Origin: Takakia lepidozioides
Lineage: Eukaryota > Streptophyta > Takakiopsida > Takakiales > Takakiaceae
Direction of reading: 5' to 3'
NCBI GenBank assembly: GCA_030704615.1
Contig: CM060731.1
Coordinates: 8,620,001-8,684,000 of the forward strand
Length of the DNA stretch: 64,000 nt
Shown: positions 11,232-22,045 of the stretch, one piece after another
Layout of the letters: each line of letters begins with the position of its first letter
Numbering within the stretch: position 1 is the first letter of the stretch
The notes under the pieces: generated by a model
The model's input: the letters and a program-made list of their open reading frames with translations, nothing else
Databases searched by the model: none
What the model was told of the DNA's origin: nothing
Position numbers and translations under genes: made by a program

Positions 11232-11705
11232 GACCTCATCCTATTACAATGCGGAGACATACAGCCAAACCCGGGCCCTACCACCATTAACGATACTATC
11301 AGAGAACTCCTCATAGATGCACAAGACAGATACGTTATATACTTCCAACCAGACACTGTGTCACTCAGGCACAGCTATCGACACATTGTCGACCATTTCA
11401 CCCCATTTTTCCCATGCGACCAACCCACTAACCATACACAATACATCACAACATTTGGACTACCGTCCAGCTACCCGACACTCTCTAAAACCCTCCTAAG
11501 ACTCAAATCCTTCCCCGCGCCACATCTCATCTTCTCCCTTATCATCCTCATTTCCCCTCTCCCAGAGACCTGTAATGGATACCTATTCTCCCACTCAGCC
11601 CCCCAGAGCCGCTCCCTCCTTCACAAAGATTACCTCCGCGTTCCCACAACTACCTGGCCGCTCTACACTCCCTATCCGCAATCCACACCTCCCTTAACCT
11701 TTTGA
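11232..11705 (+). pseudogene. Family B ORF2 N-terminus with 2A-like motif
   Basis: In one open frame from 11232 the text is DLILLQCGDIQPNPGPT (11232-11282), followed by about 140 further codons to a TGA at 11703-11705. The core GDIxPNPGP fits the ribosome-skipping 2A class (D-V/I-E-x-N-P-G-P) with Gln in place of Glu. 2A-like peptides are established at the start of ORF2 in several animal and trypanosome non-LTR elements. A TAG lies three codons upstream, and the following endonuclease is in another frame from about 11700, so the reading frame is damaged on both sides. Activity of this variant is unknown. Confidence 0.7.
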
Positions 11706-12819
11706 ACTCCAAACCCGGAGTAGTGCATAAAATCCTCGGGGACCACCTCGCCTCAGTGGCCACGCCCGACCTAGACCAACGTCGCATCACCAATCAATTC
11801 CCCTTCCTCTCCAATGATATCATCTCTGCCTCACTTCAAGCAGTCTGCACCCCGATACCCGGCTACGATCCCCCAACCACCGCCATTACTGAGGAACCCT
11901 CACTTGCCCCCTCTCCCAACCGCGCCCTCCCTATTCTCAGCGACTTCCCAAGCACACTAACGATCACCTCTTGGAACGTGGGCTCACTAGCCACTAGCAT
12001 ACCAAGCCTACTCCATCTCTTCATCCACTCTTCGCAACCACATATCTTCCTACTACAAGAAACCAAACTACATACTCACAATACTAGCAGCTCCTACATA
12101 AATAAATTGTTACCAGATTACTTCCTCTTATATGGCACCTCCCTAACGGCCCGACAGTGTCTCTCGTGCCGCTCCGCACCATACAAACCCACTAGGGGTG
12201 GAGTAGCACTTGGAATTCTTAAGACACATCACTCCCTAGTACCACCACCAAAATTGCCATACCTATCCCCCTTCGTTCGCACCTTCAAATTATCCACCTA
12301 CACCTACCAGCATTATGCCCTATCACCCTCATCCACCTATATATGCCCTCACATACCGACGACCTCCCCCTCATACCTGATTTATTAAACATTATTTCCC
12401 ACACAGTCACCCACCCAGATAACCAACACTACCATGTCATACTAGCCGGCGACTTCAACAGAGACATCGCACTACAAGGACACTCATACAACAAAACTCA
12501 CAAACCACCATCCCCAATCGACCATGAATGGGCTCGATTCACCAACCTATTACAGCTCAAATACATTCCCGCTGACTCCCACTACTCTAGGCAAGGGGGT
12601 CTTAACTACTCCTCCTTAAGCCTCCTTGATGGTTTCTATCTCAAAACCGTTAATACAATTCCGTCATATCTCCTAAGCCACGTCCAAATCAATAGCTTAT
12701 GTAACTCGGACCACTACCCGATAACCGTGTATCTTCCCCCCTCCCTCATTCCCTTTCGACCCCTCCCTCATTCCCTTTCGACCCCTCCCAGATGTACATA
12801 CGCCCTCACCCCAGCCTAG
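11702..12819 (+). pseudogene. Family B AP-like endonuclease domain, frameshifted
   Basis: The first frame (11702-12388) contains TITSWNVGSLATS and HIFLLQETKLH, the N-terminal strands and catalytic Glu of apurinic-type endonucleases of LINEs. An overlapping frame (12343-12819) continues with HVILAGDFNRDI (Asp and Asn) and CNSDHYPITVYLP (the terminal Asp-His pair). All the usual catalytic residues can be seen, so the domain would nick target DNA for target-primed reverse transcription if the frameshift near 12350 were absent. Confidence 0.8.
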
Positions 12820-13179
12820 AATCCTCTCCCCAATACCCCTATGTAACATCAAAGCTTTCCAAAAACATTTCCATCCTGCCTCTTCAAATTTTATACACAA
12901 GATCTCTCACATACTTACCGATACTAATCTACATTCTTCCCCTGATACCACCTGGATCGAAGCTGAGTTCGCATCTACAATACAAGAAATGACTAAGAGT
13001 GTTTTAGCCACATGTCCCCCCCCCCCCCCTCGACCTCCCCAAACCACTCGATCGAAACAAAACGAGGGTTACCTCACCCGGACCCAGAAATGTGAATGGA
13101 TCTCCCACCTCAACATCTACCTTACCATACGTCGGGCTCTTACTATCATATCTCCTTCCTCTACCCCGCCATATAATAA

Positions 13180-15028
13180 GTGGAGAACCGACCCCCGCAC
13201 ACCTGTTTGAACACTCTCCCCGCATGCCAATATATTATGCCCCCACCTGAGGACCCACTTTCTCTTCCCCAATGGACCGCCTCCCTCTCCAAACTTGGAC
13301 GAGAAGCCAAAAAACCTGCTTATATTATCACAAAACAAAAAGCCTCCGCCAACCACAAAAAATTTGTCGCCTCTTTTGGCCAATTGCTCCATGAACACCC
13401 TAAACGGGCCCACAAAGCCATCTTCAACCCTGCAATCAACCCACCCATCGACCGCCTCAGACACAGGCTAGGCCACCTATTAACGAAACCCGCTGACATC
13501 AACACAGAGATCTGGCTCCAGGCCTCGTCTTCCTATACACCTAATGTTACCAACTGTCTTCACCCCACCCACCACGCACCCAATTGCATCTGTAAAATCA
13601 AACACTACCCGTGGCACGATCTCGACGGTTTCTCACTGGAAAAGCGAGGGTCCCCCACTGACCGTATCCTTGATCTCTTCACGACTGACTTATATGAATC
13701 ATGCCTAAAAGCTCTCTCCAAAGCTAGGGCCCCGGGCCCAGATCTCATTCCCAATGCCATACTTCAAGCACTTGACCCCCAATTTCATGTTCTTCTATTT
13801 AAATTCCTTCACCTATGCTACCGACTACATCGTATACCACAATCCTGGAAGCATAGCCGGACCATCCTACTATTTAGAAAGGCGACCCCACGGACCTTAG
13901 TAACTACAGGCCCATAGTCCTTGCAAACACCATATACAAACTATTTACCAGCACACTAACTGCAATGTTATCCTCTTATGGCGAACAACACCATATTTTA
14001 AACGACCCGCAGGAAGGCTTTCGAGCAACACGTAGCACTACCCAGCAAATACAATATGTTATCTCTGCCCTTGAAGACGCTAAACTTACTAAACAAGATA
14101 TCTATCTTCTCTATATTGACTTAAAAAATGCCTTCGGTTCAGTGGACCATCCCCGCCTGCTGGCCATTATGACAGATTTTGGATACCCTATAGATGCTAT
14201 CCAACTCATTGGTAATATCTACACCAATAGCACCACCGAATACTCCGGCTCCTACTATGGATCCACCCCACCTATCCCCATATTACGTGGCACCATCCAA
14301 GGGGATACACTTAGCCCTTACATATTTATCATTTTCCTCGAACCCTTGCTAAGATGGCTCGCCCCGAGGCAACCTAGGATATCAATACAAAACATCCTTC
14401 AATGAAATCTCTTCAGCAGCTTATGCGGACGACCTTGCCATCATTGCATACAAACCGCAACATCTCAATCGCCAAGTGGACAAATTATCCCGCTTCAATC
14501 AATGGTCTGGTATGGAGTTAAGCCTTCATAAGTGCGCAGTCACTGCAACCACACACCATAGCAAACTCACAAAATCCACGATAGCTTCCCACTGTAAGCT
14601 CCATATACACTACCAACAAAAACCCCCCGTTCTTAGGCCCGAACGAACCCTACACTTATTTGGGCATACAACTGGTCTCGTCACTCACTTGGCATATACA
14701 GAGGGACACAACCCTTTCCAAACTAAAAAACAAGAGTCTCGCCCTACTCAAATCCCCGGTCTCCATCCGCCCTAAACTAGCCATAATCCAGTCAGTTCTC
14801 AAACCACAAGTCCAATATGTCTTCCACGCAGCCCACTTCTCTTTACCAGACATCAAGCAGCTTGACCAACAAATTACCCAACTCACCAAACGAATATGTG
14901 GCCTACCCACTAGCACCCCGAATGCCCTCACCCAGCTCCCCCAAGATAGCTACGGTATAGGCTCCAGCCCTTTAATTATTTCCTATGCCCGCACTCTGGG
15001 GTCACTAGAAGCCACTCAACAATCCTGA
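13180..15028 (+). pseudogene. Family B reverse transcriptase, frameshifted
   Basis: Frames 13180-13917, 13965-14405 and 14476-15028 together cover the RT fingers, palm and thumb. Visible are KARAPGPDLIPNAIL, GFRATRSTTQQI, YIDLKNAFGSVDH (motif A, catalytic Asp), LRGTIQGDTLSPYIF (motif B), then AYADDLA near 14417-14437 (motif C, catalytic Asp pair, just past the frame break at 14403), and LSLHKCAVT. Breaks lie near 13915, 14403 and 14640. It is clearly non-LTR type (GDTLSP motif). Confidence 0.87.
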
Positions 15029-15266
15029 CCGCCTTAGACTGATTTTTAGTGGGCTCCTTAAACACCTGGCCTCTAGATATAATGGACTATACTCTCTCCC
15101 CACCCTCCACTCCCAATCATGTCTCCACTCCCCCACTGCCCGATCGTTGTTCATCCTACGCCAAATGAGAATCAACATACAAACCGACCTCCTGGGCTAT
15201 CCCAACTCTATATCGCTACTTGAACGTGCCTGGCTTAATAGTCCATTCTCCTCATAATTTGGCAAC

Positions 15267-16281
15267 TTGCATCCCCGTCAAAGGAAATCTATCCTTGCGT
15301 ACTTCAAAACTCGTCATATTACTCATCTTGCCCAACTCACTACAGCTACCGGGAATAGGCTCTTCACCCCATGCCAATTTACCCTAAAACACTCCCGGGC
15401 TACTATCAAAACCCGTCGATATTTGTTACACCTCCGCACCATCTTTTGTCACCCGACCACTGCTTGTACCATTGATTGTGACCTCCCGTGTTCACTCTTC
15501 CCACACCACAAACAAGACCTCCTTCCACAATTTCGTAAAGCCCCTGCCACCTCAATTCTCCAGCAGCTTAAAGCCACCCAACACACTCGTACTCGCCCCC
15601 CACCCGACTCCCCTTCTTACCCTCCACCCACCCTATCACCTCCCTCCCCCAATACCGCAACAACCCAACTCCCATACCCCCTCTTTATCTGCCACCCCTC
15701 CGACTGCCCCTCACCTAACCAACCCTGATCACCCCGATGCCTTCGTTATTGATATCAAAACCCTAACCTCGCTATACTCATTCGGCGCCACCTGTGTAGA
15801 TACCTACTATTTCTATAAATGGGCAGGATTCCCTACAGAAGATAATACATGGCAAATCAAAGATGACCTTTTTGGGAACCACGAAGACTGTGACCCAGCC
15901 TATAACCGTGACCTTCTCACCAGTTTCCACAAAACAACTAACAACCACTTTCTGGCACACACCCACCACTATCATGTCTCCCAAACCCAGTTGATAGATG
16001 CACACTACATTCGTAATCCCCTTGTCGCAACTAATATTCATATACAAATCTCTGAATGCAACCCCGACAAAGATATTGACCAAACCTCCCCCATCATATG
16101 TCCTAGTCGCATAGTGTCCAACATATACACATTTAGCGGCTGCTCGCTTGCTCTATCCCTCATATTACGCTCGCCTGGCTCTGGAACAGATATACCGCCC
16201 CCACCACCACCACTAGCCAGTTACAACCCCCAAAGCAATACCTCGCCACTGAAGTATGTTGGCTTCTCGACAAATACCTAA
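15267..16281 (+). pseudogene. Family B chromodomain-containing region
   Basis: The frame 15267-15728 gives a basic, Cys-containing linker and then a Pro-rich stretch. The overlapping frame to 16281 holds a chromodomain at about 15735-15930: FVIDIKTLTSLYSF, then TYYFYKWAGFPTEDNTWQIK and DLLTSFHKT. The Y-x-KW-x-G-x-P-x-x-x-NTW pattern and the C-terminal helix match chromodomains, including the aromatic cage positions. Chromodomains bind methylated histone H3 and are well known in Ty3/gypsy chromoviruses. Here one lies between the RT and RNase H of a non-LTR element. It is followed by about 110 residues without known motifs. Confidence 0.78.
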
Positions 16282-17039
16282 GTGACACCCCCACCAAAAA
16301 ATCGTGCTCCCCCGACAAACTAGCTCAAACCTATACCCACAGCACTATCCCTCCGGACATCCTCAAATTTCTCATCACCGCATTCCAACTTACCCACTCA
16401 TATTACTCAAGGCCACTCACATGCCCTCTTGACCTCTCCTCCTATGATAGCCCGCACCCCCGGGACTGTGTATTCGAAGCCCTCGGATCAGCCACTCCAC
16501 CCTTGGTCCGGTGGTGGCATGGCACATCCACCACCAGGGCCCCTTGCACACGAAGCTCTTCAATGGGCACGCTTTGTCGCTCATTCCTCCCCCACCGCAT
16601 CCACTATCCTCATTCTCACACAACAACGCCTACCTGACCACCACACCCCCCTTCTAAAACTCCCCCAGAGGTAACACCATTAGTTGTCTTCGAACCCAAC
16701 CATCTCCGCTATACGCACAATCTGCCCTTTCCTAAATACCTCCGCCACAAGGAACCCACTGTAACCCTACTCTTGCTTGTCCAAGCTACCTCTCGTACCC
16801 CTATACACCTAGACATTTCCACTCGCCTCACCCATCTCCTATCCGTTACCCATGGCATGTTACTCACCACCTACCCGTCTCTAGACTCACATAGCTCTCT
16901 TGCCAGACCATCCTCCAGGACAAAACCTAGCAAAGCCTGGGCCAGTACACCCCCCGCCCCGTTACCCTTCACAATATTATCTCCCATAAAGCCCCTCCGG
17001 TTTACCTGGGGGTTACTTCCCCCAAATACCCCCCACTCC

Positions 17040-17960
17040 ATTCACACTACACTGACGGCTGCCACTCTGGCTCCCATTCCGGGTACGGTGTATACCATGC
17101 CGCCACTAACACACGGACTGCCCACCGACTCCCGGGCCCTGCAACCATACTTCGGGCCGAACTCATGCTATTTCACAATTAGCCTCGTTCCCACCACCAT
17201 ACTACATTTTCACGGATAGCCTAAACTCACTCTTTATACTCCGTAACCACCTTGTCTGTCCTTCCTCTCCCACCTCCACCACCCTGATAGAAACCTTATC
17301 TCTGCAATTATCAAACTTGCTATCTCCATTAATAAAACCATTCATTTTCTCAAAGTTCGATCCCACACGGGCATCCTCGGCAACGAGGAGATAGACCTCC
17401 TCGCCCAACTAGGGGCCTCCAAACCCCCAGTTGAACCTTCGGCAGACCCCATCCACATCGCACATGCACACCCCTTTTGGCTGCTTCACCCAGTACCCGA
17501 CCCACCAGAACCCCGGCCAATCCGGAACCTTCATTCTACTCTGACTAAAGAAGCTAACAAACAAGCCTCGGCTTCTCTTAGCCATACCAAACTACATATC
17601 CAAAAGTGGACCCAATCCACTGTACTCCACCACAAACTATCAAACCACTTTTGGCACACTAAAGCCGTATCTGATGCTCAACTACGACAGACCCTCAAAT
17701 TCAGATATGCCCAATACATGGGTCATCAGCATAAGCACACCTTCTGGCCCACCCGCTTGTTTTCCCCGCACTGCCCACTATGTTCCTACATCCACGCGAC
17801 CCGCGATACCCTGCCCCATCTTCTCAATAATTGTCTCCACCCCGTCATCCACGGACTCCGTATTGCTCAACATAACCACGCAGTATGGCATATCTATAAA
17901 CTCCTCCTCAAATGTAATATCACTCGATGGTTCTCATTCATCAATGCAAGCACCTATCAA
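17040..17960 (+). pseudogene. Family B RNase H and zinc-finger region
   Basis: At 17047 the plus strand reads YTDGCHSGSHSGYGVYHA, then a RAEL motif near 17158 and TDSLNSLF near 17212, then KVRSHTGILGNEEIDLLAQ at about 17353-17409. These give Asp, Glu, Asp and the terminal His/Asp, the full catalytic set of an RNase H, although frames are broken. RNase H of this arrangement is known in plant L1-type LINEs. Farther on, FSPHCPLCSYIHATRDTLPH and then NNC (17762-17840) has the C-x2-C...H...C spacing of the finger found after RT or RNase H in LINEs. It is followed by a helical tail to about 17990. Confidence 0.8.
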
Positions 17961-18401
17961 GGCCGACCCCCGGACCATACGGTACCACCTTAGCTGCTTC
18001 CCTGTAATTGTAGTCCTCACTCACCCTGCAAATGCCCTGCCCGACTCTGCCCGGATATCCTTCTAGTCCAAGGACTTCCCACTAACGCTCTCCCACCCAC
18101 TGAACCGTCCCCTGCTTACACCATCCATTTCATAGAATTTACATATTGCCACGACCGCTTCCCCAGCTCCTTTATCCTCGAAAAACGCCAAAAATATGCA
18201 TCGCTTATCCTTGCTATCCACAGGCGAGGATGGGCCACAGGCCCCCTTACTGTCATTTCTGCTGGCACTAGAGGGGGCATCCATAAATGCTTTAAAGTTG
18301 TACACCTCATGGCGCTCCACTCTCTTACCGCTATCATTACCAACAAACGTCAGCTTGAATCTATTCCCCCTCTTGCCCCCTAGGTATTCCAGTCGCCTTT
18401 A

Positions 18402-18467
18402 GGTACCCGTGGGTACCCATGGGTACCCCGTGGATCCCCTTGGGTACCATGTGGTACCCTTGGCTCG
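18402..18467 (+). repeat. 10-bp tandem tail GGTACCC(N)TG, about 6 copies
   Basis: Successive units GGTACCCGTG, GGTACCCATG, GGTACCCCGTG, then diverged units to GGTACCCTTG. It lies immediately after the last coding-like sequence of family B and before a change of base composition, so it is probably the element's 3' tail. Short tandem tails are common in several non-LTR clades. Confidence 0.75.
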
Positions 18468-20475
18468 GGCTTCTCTCCATCAGCCGGTCATTTGGTGTCC
18501 CCTGGGCACTGGCATTTCACATAGGGCCCATCCTTGAAAAGGGGCAGTAGCCGCAAGGCGAAGTGGCTCTTAGTTACGCCGACTTCGGCCGGAGTCTTTT
18601 CTCTCTCTCTCTCTCTTCCCCTTTTTGCCCTGGTTTTCAGTCTGGTTGTGCTCAATTTGTTGGTCTTTGTGCTGCTTGTGTGGTATCCTCTTGCAGAATG
18701 TGCAAAAACCCTCTTTCCTCCCTTCTATATGTCTAATAAGCATCTTGGTGGCTGTGGATTGGTTTTGGCAGGTCAGATGTCTTCGTTGTTTAAATGCCTG
18801 CTAGTCTTGGCACACTCCAGGTCTATCATTCCCACTCTCATTTCACAGCTATCCTTCCTGACAGGTATGTCACTCCATCTCTTACTCACTGTATTGTCTT
18901 CTTTCTCGCTGTCTTTATCTTTCCAGCAAAGGGTGTCCTGCAGGTCTGGGTTTTTGGTCATTTCCATCTGGTTTGTAAAACCTTCCATGTTAAGAGCCGG
19001 TTTTTGCTCCCTTTCTGAACCTTGACATCCAACCTGGTTATGTTCAAGCTGTACATCATTGCAAGATAAGTGTGGTTTTTTTGGGCAGTTCACACTAACT
19101 ATGCACTCTTCCCTTGTCCTAATTTCAGTGACGGTGCTGGTGTCTATGGGCTGGTCTTGGCAGGCCTACAGTCTCTCACTATTCTCTTGATAGATAGATT
19201 CATGAACTCATGTGTTTGTGGTTGTGGTGTACATGCAGTGGGCATGGAGTTACTGCATATTCGTGACCTGGGAACAGTCTTGACATTAATTTATAACAAG
19301 GCTGATGTAAGGATGTTTGTCATGGCTAGTGAGCCAAAGCAGGAAATTTAACGATTATGAGGGCAACATGTATGTTATGTTCGCCCCCTTAGACTCTGCT
19401 TTGAGGAGCCAGATTTTGGGACATGAGTGCTATTTTGTAAATCTGACTGGCAATTGTTTAAGACAATCTCTTTTTACATATGAAATCAGTCCCTTCAGTG
19501 CCTTTGTTATGTCATTTGCGCTTTGTTCTTTCCTATGAATGATGGTGGGTTTGTGATTTTCCAAATAATATTTCTTAACAACTAATTTGATGCCACGCTT
19601 CCAACCCAACAAACCACTCTACAGTAGGCACCATGACTACACAACACGCATCATACATTGACACGTGTCATATCCTTGAGAAAACACCGGGCAATGAGCT
19701 TCTATAGGCATAGTCCTGGGAATGACTTTAAATACATTTAAAGATCAAAATAAACTACTTATATGGTGCCACGTGTCTAGATATTAGCATGGTTGTCGTC
19801 AGGAAATGATGCAGGACTCCTCATGGAATGACATGACAGTTTGAAGACGTATATGGCGACATTCATACTCATTATATTCACGTGGTTGTCACGACTTACA
19901 GTCAGCGCAGTCATATGTACCGTTTATGACTACGGGATAGTCATATATACAGTCATATCTACAGTCATATATACCGCGATCTGTTGTAGTGAGACATCCA
20001 CTACACTTCGAGCAATAGCCCATGTTTTTGCTGTAGGAACCCGGGATGCAAGTGCCACAGTTTCCCGACTGTAACAAAGATTTATGGCAGCACAAAATCG
20101 AAGAGCATCTTCGAAAAAGATAACCCGGCTAGCAAATCTGCACTCGTTGAGCCCAAATTAATTAGATTATTACATCTGAAGTTAGAGTTACCTGCACATG
20201 CCTGCACATGTAAACTATTGCAACTAGCATACAAATAGTTGATTAATTTTCTGATTAACACTTGGTCCTAACATGTTTTGAAAAAATACAATCTGCTTCT
20301 TATCTTGAGAAAAATTGTCTCGGTGAATAAGTATATAGAGCTAATATTAATTAAGACACCTCCATAAGCCCATCCGAGCAAGGGTGGAGCAAGGCGAGGT
20401 AATTCAAATTAGAAAAAAACATCAAATGGAATACATTGAAAACACATAAGGTCTAGAACATCTACAAGACCCAAA
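18468..20475. other. No gene recognised
   Basis: Includes a (CT)n tract at 18599-18622 and tandem TCATATA(C/G)AG motifs at 19910-19975. Open frames at 18534-19025 and 19070-19351 show no recognisable domain and no matching splice pattern. Confidence 0.4.
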
Positions 20476-20479
20476 GCGA

Positions 20480-21225
20480 ACCCTTACCTTGTCTTTACGG
20501 GTGTATTCAGTTTGTGAGGCCGCATGTTAGAATCCATACACGCCTTATGCCACTCTTGGTGGCCCTTGCCAGATTTTTTTGGCCACGTAATGCACTTCTG
20601 TATCTCAGCTTGAGCATGTTTAATCGATACATAAAACAACCCTTGACAAACTTTATCGTTGTTCGTAGCATATTGACATGCTTTGGACATAACATGTCCA
20701 AAACATGATCTTGGAATGGTTCGGTCAAGGCTAGACTGTCACAAGTGACCACAGATCTCAAAGCTTGTGTCATTGTAGCTAGATTAGACCCCTCGTCCTT
20801 GACGAAACAGATGATTTTTTTGGTAAGGCCAAATTTCTCAAGGAGGTCCTTTAATTTGACGGCCATAGCTGCACCGGTAGTTTCTGTAGCTTCAAACAAC
20901 CCAGTGTAACGTGCTTCGGTTCCCAACCAGCGGTAAGAAAGTTCACTACAAGGGCGAACACGTCATATGTACCTTTTGACATCCATAGATCAAAGTTGTA
21001 GCAGAAATGCATGTAGATAAGGCAGGTAGGACAAGTCTCCAAAGTTTGACTTACCATGGAAGGTAGGATGCTGCAGTTGCCACTGCTTCTGCCCAGAAAT
21101 GGTGGTCCAACCTCATGTTGCAACATACACCTTACACTCTCAACAAGTGTTCCACCATTGAACCGTTGTTGACTTTGAAAAATGACCAAGCTGGTGATGT
21201 CCGACAATGTGGTCTCCAAAAAGTG
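20480..21225 (-). pseudogene. hAT-family transposase fragment, frameshifted
   Basis: Minus-strand pieces in sequence: FDLWMSKGTYDVFALVVNFL and WEPKHVTLG (about 20990-20905), then LFEATETTGAAMAVKLKDLL, KIICFVKDEGSNLATMTQAL, SVVTCDSLALTEPF, then MSKACQYATNNDKVCQGLF and KSGKGHQEWHKAC to about 20480. This is the RNase-H-like catalytic core layout of hAT transposases and their domesticated relatives: the DLWMS strand, then KDEGSNL. Frames break near 20905 and 20695. No dimerisation domain, terminal inverted repeats or target duplication were found. It is a DNA-transposon relic. Confidence 0.8.
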
Positions 21226-21469
21226 GCTTGCTTACACAACATGCGCCATAGAGGTTCTTGTAGGCTTCTCCTGCCGTTTCAAGGGACAATCTAGTGTCCC
21301 CAATCGGCCTTTCCCTCTCTGGTGGCATTGCCAAATTGTTGATTCCTACACTTTTACATGGCAAGCCATGGCTGGGAGTGACACTTCCTTGAGACTCATG
21401 CATAGGAACGTTATGATCAAATATAAGGTCAGGTGGTCGATTTAATGCATCAGTGCCCTCTCCCTCCAT

Positions 21470-22045
21470 TCCACTTGAGTGTGGTAGTGCGGGTCCCATT
21501 TCCATCAATCCGTCTATGCATGCGCCCCAAGATCCAAGCTCATTAATGTCATCTCTTTCCATGATTCCTAGACCCTACACCCAAAGCTCAAAGTTCATTA
21601 CTGTGGGCCCTCCATCACAAATCCAAAAGCATTAATGTGGGTCCATTTCCATATTCAATCCATGTGGCCGTGCCAAAACTCCAAGCTCCTTAGGGCGGCC
21701 CCCTCCCATTTTCCATCAATCCATCGCTTCCTAATCCCAAGCTTTATATTAAGCTCACTACAGCGGGCCCCATGTTCCATCAATCATCCAAGCTTTACAA
21801 AGCTCACTAATGTGGGCCCGTTTCTACCAATCTAGTAATGTGGCTCCAATTGACTAGTCTACTAGTGTATGAGTCCTCGATCAATCAAGCAATCGGCCAT
21901 ATGCCACGCCCAAGCTCGACGCTTCCTTCTGCAGGGCCTTTCCATCAACTCTACACCCCAAGCTTCAAGCCACCTTGTGCCACGCCCAAGCTTGACGCTT
22001 CCTTCTACGGGGGCCCTTTCCATCAACTCAACTTCAAGCCGCCTC
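21470..22045. repeat. Degenerate tandem repeat rich in AAGCT and GTGGGCCC
   Basis: Diverged units carrying CCATCAATC, CAAGCTC/CAAGCTT and (A)TGTGGGCCC recur about every 60 bp from 21470 to 21840. Two clearer units of about 76 bp start at 21903 and 21979 (GCCACGCCCAAGCT...GACGCTTCCTTCT...CCTTTCCATCAACTC). Confidence 0.6.

Larger units (their letters stand above)
10000..18467 (+). mobile_element. Long non-LTR retrotransposon (family B) with 2A-like motif, EN, RT, chromodomain, RNase H
   Basis: An 8.4-kb block with strongly pyrimidine-rich coding strand, unlike its surroundings. Order on the plus strand: untranslated or ORF1-like DNA, 2A-like motif (11232-11282), AP-type endonuclease (11955-12735), reverse transcriptase (13690-14560), chromodomain (15735-15930), RNase H (17040-17410), zinc-finger motif (17755-17850), 10-bp tandem tail (18402-18467). 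I see no LTRs. Several frameshifts and stops make this copy non-autonomous, but most catalytic motifs survive, so it is not very old. The 5' end is uncertain; the ORF1-like text at 9030-9640 may belong to it. Confidence 0.85.
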
